Origin: Epiperipatus broadwayi
Lineage: Eukaryota; Onychophora; Udeonychophora; Euonychophora; Peripatidae
Assembly (NCBI GenBank): GCA_028023455.1
Contig: JAQFVV010006272.1
Span: forward strand, 3,327,127-3,391,126
DNA length: 64,000 bases
Reading direction: 5' to 3'
Shown here piece after piece: positions 48,041-60,529 of the stretch; within the stretch, counting starts at the first letter, position 1, and each line of letters opens with the position of its first letter. The notes under the pieces are model-generated. The model saw only the letters and a program-made list of their open reading frames with translations. It was not told the DNA's origin and made no database searches. Made by a program: the position numbers and the translations under genes.

Positions 48041-48595
48041 AACAAGTTAAAAACTTGCTAACGCTTGTATTTATGTCAACAGATAGCGTTCTACCAAAAA
48101 CACTGTCAAGCGTTTGTTTACATAAACGTCAGAGCATGCATTCACTATGTCTAAAGACAGGAATTTTAGAAACTAGATCTAAACACAAACTCTGAGCATT
48201 TATGAAACAGTTTCTATTCAGCTTGCAAGCGTGAATCTTTTAGACACGTAATGTCTTCAAACTCAGCATAGCAAGCCAGATAGCTACATGGGTCTGATCT
48301 CAGTTCAGCATCAACCACATAGTAGAAGCCTCTGCAATATATGTCATTGCTAGAAAGACCTCAAAGGTACATTTATGAAAAACAAGTTAAAAACTTACTA
48401 ACGCTTGTATTTATGTCAACAGATGCCTTTCTACCAAAAACACCATCAAGCGTTTGTTTACATAAATGTCAGAGCATGCATTTACTATCTCTAAAGACAG
48501 AAATTTTAGAAACTAGATCTAAACACAAACTCTGAGCATTTATGAAACAGTTTATATTCAGCTTGCAAGTGTGAATCTTTTAGACACGTAATGTC
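48041..48595 (+). repeat. Tandem repeat (340-bp period) upstream of Penelope element
   Basis: AACAAGTTAAAAACTT opens two copies at 48041 and 48381. The second copy is cut near 48595, where Penelope sequence begins. The segment GAAACTAGATCTAA, the TTTTAGACACGTAATGTC block and AAGCCAGATAGCTACATGGG match family B at 21580-21720, but the hammerhead part is replaced by other sequence here. Small ORFs 48010-48195 and 48341-48535 are the same repeat read twice. It could be the pseudo-LTR of the adjoining Penelope or a tandem retrozyme next to it. Confidence 0.7.
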
Positions 48596-48599
48596 CTTT

Positions 48600-49058
48600 A
48601 CTGTGGACTAGTTTTGATCGTATTGCAAGTTTTAGATCAATTAAAGATTCCGAATTTATAGCAGCAAAGCAAAAGAAAAAATTATAAATGCTAATTAGAA
48701 CACAATCACCAAACATTACGTATCCAAAACAAAAAACCGTTTATAATTTATCTAAGAAAGCCCTCTCTACAGATGAAGTTTCGGTTTTAGAAAAAGGTTT
48801 TAATTTTGCTTTAACACCTTCCCGGATACCTTTTGAGAAAATTGTTTGTAATGTTGAATCAGCCTTCGATAATTTGGCTAGAGCAGAGATTTGCAATATT
48901 TAAAAAAAAGCTAAGCTTCCTAAAAATAATATTTCAAAGAAAGACAAGCATTAAATAATATAAAATTGGACAAATCAATTGTTGTACTTCCAGAAAAGGT
49001 AATGCCACAGTTGTTATGGATCGTGACATTTACCATAATAAAATTTTAGATCTGTTTA
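48600..49058 (+). pseudogene. Penelope-like element A, N-terminal part
   Basis: The open segment 48688-48903 has YNLSKKALSTDEVSVLEKGF and TPSRIPFEKIVCNVESAFD, a conserved-looking pre-RT region of Penelope-like elements. A stop follows. Then LNNIKLDKSIVVLPEK and, after a +1 shift, GNATVVMDRDIYHNK (family: LPADKGNATVVMD, RT motif 1 region) near 48950-49060. A further shift lies in the A-run at 49110-49118. Confidence 0.8.
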
Positions 49059-50084
49059 ATGATAAAACTTATAGATTATCAAAAAGAGATCATACTACAT
49101 ATTTGGGAAAAAAAAACAAAAGCTATTATTAATAAATCGCCTATTGAAAAAGAGATAACAAATAAAATAATCCCTCGTGAAAAATTGTGTGTCTGTCCAA
49201 AATTTTATGGACTTCCAAAAATTCACAAACCAGATACCCCCCTTCGTCCAATAGTAAGTGAAACAGAATCTTATATTTTAGCTAGATATTTATCGGATTT
49301 CATTAAACCTACAATCCCATCTATTAAATCATATATTAAAAACTATTTTCATTTTATTTCTGTTTTAAAAAATTTAAAAATTAATGCTAATGACATTCTG
49401 GTCAGTTTTGATGTCGTGTTTTTGTTTACAAACATTCCAATTGATGAAGCTTTAAATATAATCTCACAACGTTGCAATTTACCAGACCATATTATGGCTT
49501 TGATTAAACATTGTCTCTTGAATACATATTTTGTATACAATGGACAGCATTACAGACAAATTTTTAATACTCCTATGGGCTCAGCTATCTCAGGAGTAAT
49601 AGCTGATTTATTCATGGAAAATATAGAAACTCGTGCTTTAAAATCATCATCTCTAAAACCTCTCATTTGGCTCAGATACATAGATGACACTTTTGGCATA
49701 TGGCAACATGGAAAAAATAAATTAGATGACCTTTTCTTACATTTAAATAATATGCATCCTCATATTAAATTTACAATGGAGACAGAGTCTGATGGAAAAC
49801 TCCCTTTTCTTGATGTTCTAGTCACCAGAACACCAAATAGTTTATCTTTTTCGACTTACAGAAAGAATACACACCCGGATAGATATTTACACTTCCATTC
49901 TCATCATCACCCAACTCAGATAGTTTCTGTAGTCAAAACTCTGTTAAATAGAGCAATTAACCTTTCAGACGATTTACATCTGAGAGAAGAAATAAATCAT
50001 ATTAATAGTGTTTTATTAGCAAATAGTTATGATTATAAATTTATAAAAAAAAGTCTTATTTCAAGCCCAAAATGGACAAAATAG
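49059..50084 (+). pseudogene. Penelope-like element A reverse transcriptase
   Basis: Open for 341 codons, the longest ORF of the window. From about residue 50 it carries YGLPKIHKP and TPLRPIVS, the Penelope-type RT fingers. It then has VSFDVVFLFTNIP (motif A with the first catalytic Asp), TPMGSAISGVIADLFME (motif B), LRYIDDTFGIW (motif C, YIDD at 49677-49688, both Asp present) and LPFLDVLVTR (motif D/E region). The first 17-20 codons are out of the true frame, because coding enters by a shift in the A-run near 49110. After the stop at 50082-50084 the frame continues one base over into the endonuclease. The enzyme family copies RNA at a nicked target. The catalytic block is intact, but the whole reading frame is not. 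Confidence 0.92.
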
Positions 50085-50086
50085 TA

Positions 50087-50565
50087 AACAAAAAGATGAT
50101 AAATCGGCTATTAGGATTTGCGTTCCATGTGTAAAAGGAACTACAGACAGTATTGGACGTATATTGAAATTCTATAATATAGATACAGCATTTTCTACTC
50201 ATCAAAAGATCAGCAATATAATAACCAAGCCTAAGGATTCAATCCCTCTTGAATCTCATGGTATGTATCAAATCTCATGTAAAAATTGTAAAGCTTCTTA
50301 TGTAGGTATTAGTAATCATCGCATCAGTGATAGGAGAGATGAGCATGCTAATGCAGTTAAACAACATTCATCATCATCAGCACTTACACTCCATACTATA
50401 GATTCAGGTCATAAAATTGATTTTTCTAGTACCAAGATCCTATCTAGATGTGATAATCTCTACCAATGCAAAATTAGAAAAGCCATTGAGATACTTAAAA
50501 GGCCAGATTGTATCAATAAGCGAGATGATACATGCAAACTTCCTCCTATTTGGAAAGATTTTTAA
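50087..50565 (+). pseudogene. Penelope-like element A GIY-YIG endonuclease
   Basis: In the frame after the RT stop it reads AIRICVPCVKGTTDSIGRIL (linker), then GMYQISCKNCKASYVGI (GIY-YIG core with its Cys pair), HRISDRRDEH (catalytic Arg region), HTIDSGHKIDF and a Lys/Arg-rich end, PPIWKDF. This domain is fused C-terminal to the RT in most Penelope-like elements and makes the target nick. A frameshift between 50080 and 50090 separates it from the RT. The ATG at 50164 is internal and not a natural start. Confidence 0.9.
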
Positions 50566-51584
50566 AAAAAAAAAAGATTTTTAAATTTAACATTTTTGCT
50601 ATTGGTGGAACTTTAACGTTTGTTCAAATCAGTGATTGTAGTGCCTCTGCAACCATCTTTCTATCTTTTATCACCCAGTGGATGACTTGTGTGACCAAGT
50701 CGAAATGTCAGAATATCACTATTTAAAATCTTTAACACAGATGTTCTCCATGTGAGTAAAATATGTCTTACATATAAACATATTTAAATTTTTTATAAAT
50801 CTAATTTTAAATTATATTCCTAATTATTTACATTAAATTTAATTTATATATTTGATAGAGTTAGTAGATGTTTACCATATATAGGTGAGCCACAAATATT
50901 TACATTCAGAATGACTAATCATAGATTTGACATTTTCATAACAATAAAGATAGACCTTTCAAACATTTTACTTACCGAATCATTCAATTGATGATTTAAA
51001 ATAGTGATTCTTCAGGATGGTTTTCTTCTACAAGGGAGAGGAAACAAAGGAGAGTTTTTTATTTTTAAATTCAAGACTTTAGAACCACATGGATTGAATT
51101 TGAACACTGGAACTATTACATCTCTGGATTACCTGGTCTCCTAAATGATTTCTATATGTAAGTTTTTTATGTTAAAATTTTCTTATATGAGGTTTTTTAT
51201 GTAAAGATTGGTTATATGTATGTTTAATATCTGTGTTTAATTGGTTTATAGATAAATAATTAGTTATTATAAATTATTGTACTTTGCACTAACTATAATT
51301 TTTGATTAAAATGTATAAGTATTTTAGTTTTTAATGAATATTAATGTGAGCACAACTATTTTTTGTATGTGAGCATAGTCTAATTTTTCTATGTATCCAT
51401 ATGTATATTTTAATTTTTAATTTTGGATTTTTTATTTTTATATTTATTTTAATTTAAATAAAATTTAAGCTTGATAGGGAGGGAATGTAGTTTGTTTTTT
51501 TTGTTTGAATTTTGTCATTGATTGGGTAGATATACCAAATCTGTAATTTTATTATCGCCATTTTACTGTGTATTTTTTTTCTTT
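50566..51584. other. Possible 3' region of Penelope element A
   Basis: AT-rich without frames. The border of the element is not visible here, as I found neither a copy of the upstream 340-bp repeat nor a target duplication. Confidence 0.35.
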
Positions 51585-51613
51585 CTGATGAAAACCAGTC
51601 CTCTGGTTGAAAT
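51585..51613 (+). ncRNA. Hammerhead-like core downstream of Penelope A
   Basis: CTGATGA, an extra A, then a perfect 6-bp stem II AACCAG-TCCT-CTGGTT, then GAAA. The spacing is that of a hammerhead core with one bulged base. Stems I and III are U/A-rich and I could not find a convincing pairing or cleavage triplet, so it may be a remnant or chance. It lies about 1 kb after the endonuclease, in sense orientation, where Penelope pseudo-LTR hammerheads would be expected. Confidence 0.4.
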
Positions 51614-51689
51614 ATAATATTATTTATTGGATTTATAAGTCTTTTTTGTTTTATATATATATACACATAAATGTAACCACAGTTCTTAG

Positions 51690-52330
51690 ATTTTATGGTA
51701 TCATGAAATGGATTGACAATAATAAAAAAAAGTACGGTAAGATAATCAAAGTTTTTCAAAACCTTCTACAATGCATTATGGCAAATATTTTGCAGATTAA
51801 AACTGGAAATGAAAGGAATAAAAATAAATGGAGATTACTTATTTAGATTTGGAAAATATGTTGTTTTCACAAAATGGTGTTTCATAGCATTGGGAAAACT
51901 CGTTTTGTTTAACAAATGAAAGCCTGAAAACTACCATTCCAGATAAATACTAAAAAAGATATGTAACTTAATGGATTCAAATATACACAAAATAATTCAA
52001 GAGTGAAATACTAAGAAAAGACTAATACAATTCAGCGATTTCCCCAAAAAATTACTAGAAATATTGATAGTAATTAATTAACTTAAAAAGTTAGTAGATA
52101 TAAGTAATTTTTGATATCATGGAAGCATATAAATAAAATTAACCAAGAATTAAAATTAGATAGACAATATATAATTATGTTAGAACTAAATATTGAATCA
52201 GAGTGGAAGTAAAATTCAAAACATTATTAGATGTGCACTTGGTGATAACTTTTTTAAAAATTGAAAAACAAACAAGAGTGTTTTCAAGCAATAACAGAAT
52301 CTGTTTTATATGATACCTTCAATATCATAT
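51690..52330 (+). pseudogene. Probable RTE LINE RT relic, highly decayed
   Basis: Read with frame changes the plus strand gives NW-KGIKINGDYL near 51800-51840, FGKYVVF in the place of FADDIVLF, and a KSVFKQ-QNLF segment near 52270-52310 resembling the VFNQCVLP block. The same family as 19.1 kb and 35.4 kb would fit, but conservation is poor. Confidence 0.4.
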
Positions 52331-55300
52331 TACATGAGTAGAATAAAAATTGAATAATATACCAGCAGAGTATATATATAGTAACTAAATAAAATAAAAA
52401 AACAAGAATTAAAATTAAATCATTTTAATAATTATAAGCTGTAATCAGTAATTACATTTCAATAATAAACAAAATGAAAATTATTAATAATGAATGGTAA
52501 TGGCAAATATGCTGAAAAGAAAAAAAATTAATAGACATAAAAAAATAGCAATATTAGATGTAGAGATATTTAAATGAAGATAATTATTAATATCAATAAT
52601 AACTTCCCTTGAACAATCAATATTTAGTCTATTCAGTATGTAGTCTATCAATTAAAGCTAATGTAATAGGAAACTAATCAGCTACTGAAGGAGGTGTTTA
52701 ACTTAGCATAATACCTAATGAAAGTTTGAAATTTTTAATTAACCTAGTTTTATCACACTTCTATAAAAGACATTCTAGAAATTGTCTATTTATCTATAAA
52801 AGAATGAACAAGGATAAAAAAAAAGATCAGTCTTTAAATATATTGAAGGGTTATTTTGTATCCAATGATGAGAACCCAGTATACTGAATACATTTTAATG
52901 GTAAATGATAACTATTCATCTGGATTTCACACAAAAAAACCTTCTTATACAAAATATTAAATAGATGTACTGAAAAGAACAGGTTTGAATATACATTAAA
53001 ATTTGATCCTGGAATGGCTAACTCTATTCACAATTTTAAGAAAGTTTATTTGTACATTATAGAGTAGGTAACTTAGAACTGGATACTTCATATGCTTAAA
53101 TATGATCTTTCAGTTGTTAACTGAATAAATAAGTCAATTTTACATATTGTAGTCACATATTTATTTCAAACCACATAAATTATTGTGGAAACAATATTAT
53201 TTTTTACAAATACCAATAGTCTCTAAAAATATTTACAAATTTTCAAAAATCAATCAATGAAAAATAGTTAGTCAATATTAAAATGCTGTACTATTAAAAA
53301 AGATTCCTGAATGCTTCTTATTACTAAAGTGGTAATAATTAAATAATAATAAGTTCTATACAAAGAAAGAATACAGAAACAAATTTTTATAAATGTGACA
53401 ACTGATGCAGATAAAGAGCAAATAAATGCGCAATCCAAACATAAAACTAAAAAATCCCATATTAATGTGCAACATTCAGAAATGTCAACCAAGAAGATTT
53501 ATTAAAAAATATGATGCTATAAATTCTAAAATAAATTTTTTTGTAATGAAAAATAGAATGATAACATTTTCAACATTAAATATGCTGGCTGTAGGTCATC
53601 AAAAATGTGCACAATTTAATGGGTTTTTTTTCAGAGAATTGATATCACAAAATTAAATTTAATACCAGCACAAATAAATACACATTCACAAAACAATTAA
53701 TCAAATCAAGATTACATATGTAGCTTAAATAGTATTGCTGTTTCTTTGTATTCCTGATGATACATTCATTCCTCTCACTTTATATATATTATCATATGTA
53801 ATGTGATATATTTTAAAAGACAATAGATAAGAAATATCCCCTTTAAAATATTATCAAAATCATTGGATTTTTCCACAGCAGTTAAAACACTTCTCTACAG
53901 CTGAATCTCTAAATCGACATCAACGTATTATTTAGAAATCCAGTATTAAATATATTTTTATAATAGAACATAATGTCTATTTCACAAATGTAATAATATC
54001 ATATTAATACCATACATTATTTAGACTATTATATCCAGGATCTTTGGGAGTTATTTCTTTAGCAATAAATATCAGAATTCCAATCAACTTTATAATTAAT
54101 AGTGATAAAATGTTAAGAATTTTAATGTTAGATTATAGCATCATTAAAAAAAGTACTATTAGTAATAGTAATATTAGAAATAATATAAATAATATTAATA
54201 CAAAGTTTACAGTAGATAATTCTATCATGTTTAATAACCAGGTTAACTAAATAATAATATAATGTCTTAAAACCACAGACATCAAAGAAAAACTCTGATA
54301 ATTCATAAAGCATACCAAATAAGCAACATATCATATCAAGAAAAAAAATGTAGTTACATTACTATCAGTTGGGGAATATTATCATAATGCTTTACAAAAT
54401 ATTGTACCATATGTTATAAAATTGTTAAGTCTCACAGAGCATTGCTATGATATTCTTTATATTAATAAGCAAATACTTTCTGTGTCATTGGAATATTAAA
54501 ATCCAAAGCAATATGGGATATTTGTATATAATTTTTTTTTCATATTTATTTAAAAAGTTTATTTTATTATAAAATATAAATTATCATTAGTATATAAGCA
54601 CTTCTGAGTGAGTAATTTTTATATTCCAAAAGTTAAGCAGGTAAGTAAAATTTTGAGAAGTATATATTAGGCATTGTTCAAATGTATATTGACATTATAG
54701 GGGCTTTTGATAATGTGTATCAAAAACTCATAGTGAACCAATGACTCAGTATTAATCAACAATACACAGGGAAAAGTATTTATAAATGTCATTAATAATA
54801 GACTGTCACATATTTTTCAGATATCACATATTTAAATCTGAAAAACATATCATCCTTTGTTCATTTGCAGCATATTTAAAATGGAATTAGCAAAACATAT
54901 CAGATCTATTTTTGCATGCATTTGACCCCATATTAAATGTGAATATTAGTACAGTTTTCATGTAAAACCATCATCACAAAATTATTCATAAACCTGAAAA
55001 CAATCACATTTATAATCATGTAATTCACATGTAATAAGACTTTATGGTATCAATAAATAACTTAATTACATAACAACTATCAATTAAAATAAAAACATTA
55101 ATATTCACATTTATAAGATTATCCAACTAAATTTTATATATAACTATTTTCATTTTTTCAGCAACTATCAATTCATATGTAAAAGGATTAGAGTACAGAA
55201 ATTCTCTTTAACTATTAATGAGAATCAATTCTATACAACACTATATCAGAATAAAAATAATAAATACCATATTGAAAAAAAATATTATCATCCTACTGAC

Positions 55301-55623
55301 AGCAGTAACTCCATAACTAACTTAGTGTTTGTCATATGAAATAAAATCACATTTTTTACTTAGGATATTAATTATACCATATTAATTATACCATATTAAT
55401 TATAATCTTAAGAATCCATCTAGAATTAAATGCATTAATTTTAGTCGATTTTAAATTTTCTTCAATATATTAATGTCAGAATACCCCAGAAACTCTGCTA
55501 ACTTTCTGAGTTTTTTAATTAACATCACTAACATAAATGAGAAATCACACTATTATAAATGAAATCCTGATTCAATTTAAAGAAATAGCAATGTGTAATG
55601 ATGATATATATAAATAAATTATA
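52331..55623. other. AT-rich DNA, no named feature
   Basis: A part near 52910-53060 reads FLYKILNRCTEKNRFEY and FDPGMANSIHNFKK on the plus strand and looks like decayed coding sequence, but I do not recognise it. Otherwise there are AT-driven ORFs only. Confidence 0.4.
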
Positions 55624-55637
55624 TATAAGAAAGTTAA
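55624..55637 (+). repeat. Target-site duplication, left copy
   Basis: TATAAGAAAGTTAA, repeated exactly at 56460-56473. Confidence 0.85.
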
Positions 55638-55815
55638 TATATATATATGTGCTCTGCGCACAGTTAATGAAGCTATTAATAAATTGTCACAATTTTTTTT
55701 TTTTTTTTTTACTGCCAAGCGCTTTCGGGACAGTCTACAGTCCCATATTCATGGCAAGTTATTCTGTTAATAACTGTAAAACTATGCAAATTTTATGCAA
55801 ATTTATATGCAGATG

Positions 55816-56133
55816 TTACGTGGACCATTTATGAGATAGGGAATAGCAGGCCTCTCTTCTGTTGATTGCCAATGGGTCAGCCGCAATGAAGTAAGCTTCC
55901 CTAACTTTACGTTTGGTGTCATTTGTTTCAGAGCAAATGACACTGGCTATGGTATGTAGAAAAGCATGTCCAGAGTTTCTTTCATGTTCGACAAAAATCG
56001 AATTACCTTCAGACTTTGTTTTGGTTTTATTGTAAAGGTATCGGTGTTGAGCTACTCTGGTGGCAATGTTAGTTTTGGTCTCTCCATAATATGTTGCCAT
56101 GCAATTTCTTTGGGGGCAGGTAATTTTGTACAC
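55816..56133 (-). CDS. Penelope family B GIY-YIG endonuclease, C-terminal fragment
   Basis: This is an open 105-codon minus-strand frame: MYKITCPQRNC, YYGETKTNIATRVAQHR, FVEHERNSGHAFLH and a C-terminal RREACYSLSHKWST. It contains the GIY-YIG core and the conserved Arg and His/Glu region without stops, so it is the best-preserved copy of this family's endonuclease in the window. The ATG is only the first Met within the domain. The RT and linker are absent by truncation, so no functional product is expected from this insertion alone. Confidence 0.8.
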   Translation of the reverse strand: MYKITCPQRNCMATYYGETKTNIATRVAQHRYLYNKTKTKSEGNSIFVEHERNSGHAFLHTIASVICSETNDTKRKVREAYFIAADPLAINRREACYSLSHKWST

Positions 56134-56159
56134 AACTTGAGGGGTGAGTTCAGGTTTGA

Positions 56160-56250
56160 TCGCAATGAAGCTTACTTCATTGTGGCTGACCCATTGGCAA
56201 TCAACAGAAGAGAGGCCTGCTATTCCCTATCTCATAAATGGTCCACGTAA
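56160..56250 (+). pseudogene. Penelope family B C-terminus, right arm
   Basis: The last 28 codons of the same protein (NEAYFIVADPLAINRREAC and onward) on the plus strand, cut at the palindrome centre. The longer ORF 55966-56250 that includes it reads through the antisense of the left arm and is an artefact. Confidence 0.75.
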
Positions 56251-56459
56251 CATCTGCATATAAATTTGCATAAAATTTGCATAGTTTTACAGTTATTAAC
56301 AGAATAACTCACCATGAATATGGGACTGTAGACTGTCCCGAAAGTGCTTGGCAGTAAAAAAAAAATTTTTTTTGACAATTTATTAATAGCTTCATTAACT
56401 GTGCGCAGAGCACATATATATATTAATTTATTTAAGTGTTAATGAAGTAAAATCTTAAC

Positions 56460-56473
56460 TATAAGAAAGTTAA
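56460..56473 (+). repeat. Target-site duplication, right copy
   Basis: TATAAGAAAGTTAA, identical to 55624-55637. Confidence 0.85.
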
Positions 56474-59400
56474 GTAATGTCAAAGAGAATAACATGGAAA
56501 AAAATTTTCTGATCCATTTAAGATACAAGAGAAGGCAAAATGAATTTTAGTGGTAATAGAACTCATTTTAGAAGAGACTTGATTATTACTGAAATCAAAT
56601 TTGTAGAGTTTTTTCTATAGTAATATTTTAAATCATGGATATTTAAGGAAGCAAACAGAAGATAAGCTGGACTTTATGATTATGTCAGCATTTTTAATAA
56701 ATGAAAAAAACATTAGAGTGGATTAAACTCATATGGATTAAACTCATAGCATTTATATAAAAGGAATTATTAATTCACATTTCAGTTTATTAACATCTGA
56801 TCATGGACTATTTCTATAAAATGTGTCAACACCTATACATAAAAAATATATCACTTGTCAATGTTCGCACTTATACATAAAAGACAAATTCTGTATCAAT
56901 AAAATATTTAGATAATCTATGGCTTCAAAAAATTTAATGATCATAAAAGATTATATATAGTAAAAAAAACTTTGTCATCCAAAAATGTTGCTTTAATTAA
57001 CCAGAGTGTACTTGTATAACTAAAATCACTTTAAAATAAAAGATTAAATCTGAAAAGTTGATGATAGAACCAGAACTCAGCAAAATGCTTCAGCCATACA
57101 AATAAGATTTAAAAAGACAAATGAAAATCTAGTAAAATTTTTCATCACTACTATGAAAAAAATCAATCAAGAAATAAAATATTAATGTATAATAAGAAAC
57201 ATTCAGTTGAGCAAATAAGATGTTGATGTAAATACATTCTTAATATTTCTAACTAATCAATCAGAATATAAATATGTAATAATATTGAATTGCCTAGCTT
57301 TAAGCAAATAGAGATTGTCTATAGTTGACAGAGAATAAGTTTAGTTTACCTTAATGCTATGTATAGTAGATAAATAATTTATGAGTTGAATGGATGCTTT
57401 TGTAGAAACAATATTTAAAAAAAATTCTTATACATATGAAAAAGGAAGTTTAACTTACTTTATAGTAAATGTACTCTAATCAATTTTTTAAATACAAATC
57501 TTCATCTTAAATAATTAACAATGAATTAATATGGGCAAAGCATACCACTCAGCAAAGAATGAAAAGCTACTTGTGAGGATTCTGGTGGAAGGATTTGAAA
57601 AAATAAACAAATGAAGAGAATAAATAAATACTCATGAAATTATTAAACCTAAAACATTAAAAAGTCTTTTTGATGGCCTAGTTGCTGAAAATCTAATTTA
57701 GATTCCAGTCAAAAAAAAAAACAGAAACATAGACATTGTGCAAAATAGATGCTAAGGATGTTAAGTGGGAAATATTCTGAAGACATTTTATCTTCCACTT
57801 ACTTATTAAAATAAAGAATTTACATGAAAAGTTCCAAACATTCTAAACAAGTGTGATTATGTGATTGTATTATTTTTATAATACTTCTGTATATTTAGTT
57901 TCTTAACAGAAATAGTTATAATAATGTGAGTTTAATTATTTATATATGATTTAGGTTTTTTTTTTACTTGAATTATCCATGATGTCTATGTTGTTTCAAT
58001 CTGCATTTTTATTATCTTTAATATTTGGTCAAATATTTTATCTTAAACTTGGGGGAGAGGGATACCAATATTTTATTCTAGAAATTTATCTTTTCTTTTA
58101 ATTATATTTATTTTCTTTTTACTTTTTATCTTTTATACATTGATTTGTATATATTTACATAATTTCATTTATATACACTCTTTAATCATATTTTACAATG
58201 CAATCAAATAAAATTATTCCTTGGTATTTTCTTATAGGTTTTGACTGACAAGCAGTGTTCATCAGAGATTCAATATTCAAATGTATATGATCATACAATT
58301 AGGATATTTGTTATACATAAATATATAACACTACTTTACATTATAAATGTACAGAACGCAAAATACAAATATTTTAATAATCCCAGTAATCTATATATCT
58401 TATACACTTTTAACAATATTATAAATACTAACTTTCAATTTATATAAAATAAATCAAACAAAAATAAATTTTAAAAAAACTTAATATTTATAAAATTGTT
58501 AAAAATGTATAAAGATATATAGGTTTCTGAAATTATTAAAATATTTGTATTTTATTTTCTGTAAAATGTATATTGTAAAGTATTGTATATAATGTGTTAT
58601 ATGATTATATATATTTATATATGAGGAAATGTATACTAATTGGATAATCATATATATTTGAATATTACAACTGTAATAATGACTAGCGGTTAGTCAAAAT
58701 TGTAAAAAAATATCAAGGAATAAACTGTATTTGATTGCTGTGCAAAAAAGTAATTAAAGAAGGTGTATAAACAATATTAATTTTATTTATTACTAGTATA
58801 TACATTCAAGGTGATATAATTTTTATTATAATTCTTAGACTGTTTTATTGTTAACAGTAAATAAAATAAATAATTATATGAGTAATTAGTTTGATTGTCC
58901 AAAATTGCAGATCGAGCTCAAAAGTTCCATTAATTTGAGTAAATTGCAACATTTTACTTTATCTAGTTTAAAACTGAACTAAAAGTCTTTAGCTTTGGGG
59001 TCTTCTATCCTTCCAATATATAAATCTACATAAGGCAAGTGTAATTATTGTATGTAATCTAGATCGTTCCTGTACAGTAATTGCGTTTATTAATCCTTAT
59101 TAATTAACTCTATTAAGATTTATTTATATGAATTATTTTTTTAATCTTGTTATGAAAATAATTAATATAACAAGACTGCACATTTATTAGTAGAATATTT
59201 GGTGAGTTTCTTATTTATGTTAGAACACTGGATAATCTGATTTTTAAATACATATGTATGGTTAATTTACTAGCACCCCTTTTGCAAAATTGTGATGGAA
59301 AATTTTTTGACACTCATAATTAACAGATGCATTTATTTGTTTTAGATAAGAAAGAAATAGGGTAACGTTTTGAGAAAGATTTTCCAAGTGGATTTTTTTA

Positions 59401-60529
59401 TCATTTAGCCACTGATATTTATTTCACAAATGTACATTCATTGTTTACTGTTTAAAAATATACTTAAAATAATATAAATAATAAATAAAAGTAGAGGTCC
59501 CTACTATCGCATTTTATACGCATATTATCGAGGTTATAGCCTCAGTAAATATTACTTACGTAATCAATGTGCGTTTAATAAATTTATAATTACAAAAGTA
59601 GATTAATGAAAATTATAAAAAAAAATTGATTCATCTTCAAAGAAATAAATGATAAGTCTTCATAATAAAACTGCTTAGAATTAAAATCTGATCTATAATT
59701 AATGATTTTGGATGCACTATTTAATGGAACAAAATCATCTACAAATATATGACAAAAAGTTTTAATTCATTGTTTAAAGTCTAACTTTTGAGACTTTGAA
59801 AAGAGTTAGATTGAGTTTCCAATGGGACCACAAAACCAAGTAAGTCTAAGTAAGATCAATGGTTGAAATCTTATTTTTCACTGGTTTTTATGTAAGTAAA
59901 CATTTTAGTTACTCATAATTTACAAACTAAGTTAAATATGTGTCTAGCTACGTTAATCATTAAATCAAATATTTTATATATATATATTAAATGATTTTCT
60001 CACGATCAGTATTTATTGGTTCTAAAAAAAACCTCCTTTATATTTTTTTAACTTTTTACTTTTTCTTTAGTTCTAACATGCAGGTTTTTTTTCCTAAACT
60101 GACTCATGAGATCAGATAATGTAACGCTGTTAGAATACTAGAGAACAATAATTCAATTGCTGACTAGACCTTATTTCATTTTTGCTAATCGAAAATTGAT
60201 GTAGAAATACTTTCATTTTACAATAAACTATTTCTTCCATTGAGTCTTCTGCTCAGGGTTTTATTGTGAATAATTAGTTTTTTAGCCTTTATCAAGACAT
60301 ATATATCATTAAGTTGAAGTTATATAAAGGTACAATTTTGATTCTTTCCTCCCCCCAAATATCCCTATGTTTGTATTTTAACTTTAAAAATTAATTATAT
60401 ATATAAAAATTCTGAAGCAATATATAAGATTAGTAGATAAAGAACAATCTTTACCACTGAGAAAAAGAATTAATTTTCTCATTTACGTCCAAGACCAAAG
60501 TCCTTCTTCTAGAAAATTAGGGGTTAAAG
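56474..60529. other. AT-rich DNA, no named feature
   Basis: On the plus strand 56600-56830 can be read as KLDFMIMSAFLI then LLTSDHGLF, faintly like a LINE endonuclease, but too weak to call. The rest shows only short AT-driven ORFs. Confidence 0.4.

Larger units (their letters stand above)
55638..56459. mobile_element. Penelope-like composite 2 (inverted dimer of 3' ends)
   Basis: The left arm 55638-56160 (minus-strand Penelope 3' end) and the shorter right arm 56161-56459 (plus-strand) share their outer ends GTGCTCTGCGCACAGTTAAT. It is flanked by a perfect 14-bp duplication. The right border ends AGTAAAATCTTAAC, the complement of the left border of composite 1. The two composites thus have the same end sequences but different truncation points and opposite insertion orientation. 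Confidence 0.85.

Noticed and set aside
48010-48535. Two similar 61-64 codon ORFs (a possible duplicated gene)
   Set aside because: They are the two copies of the 340-bp tandem repeat. No codon-level constraint or domain is apparent.
55966-56250. 94-codon plus-strand ORF
   Set aside because: It crosses the palindrome centre. Its first two-thirds are antisense to the GIY-YIG frame.
56600-56830. LINE endonuclease relic
   Set aside because: Only two short similarities and too many stops. Not distinguishable from chance.
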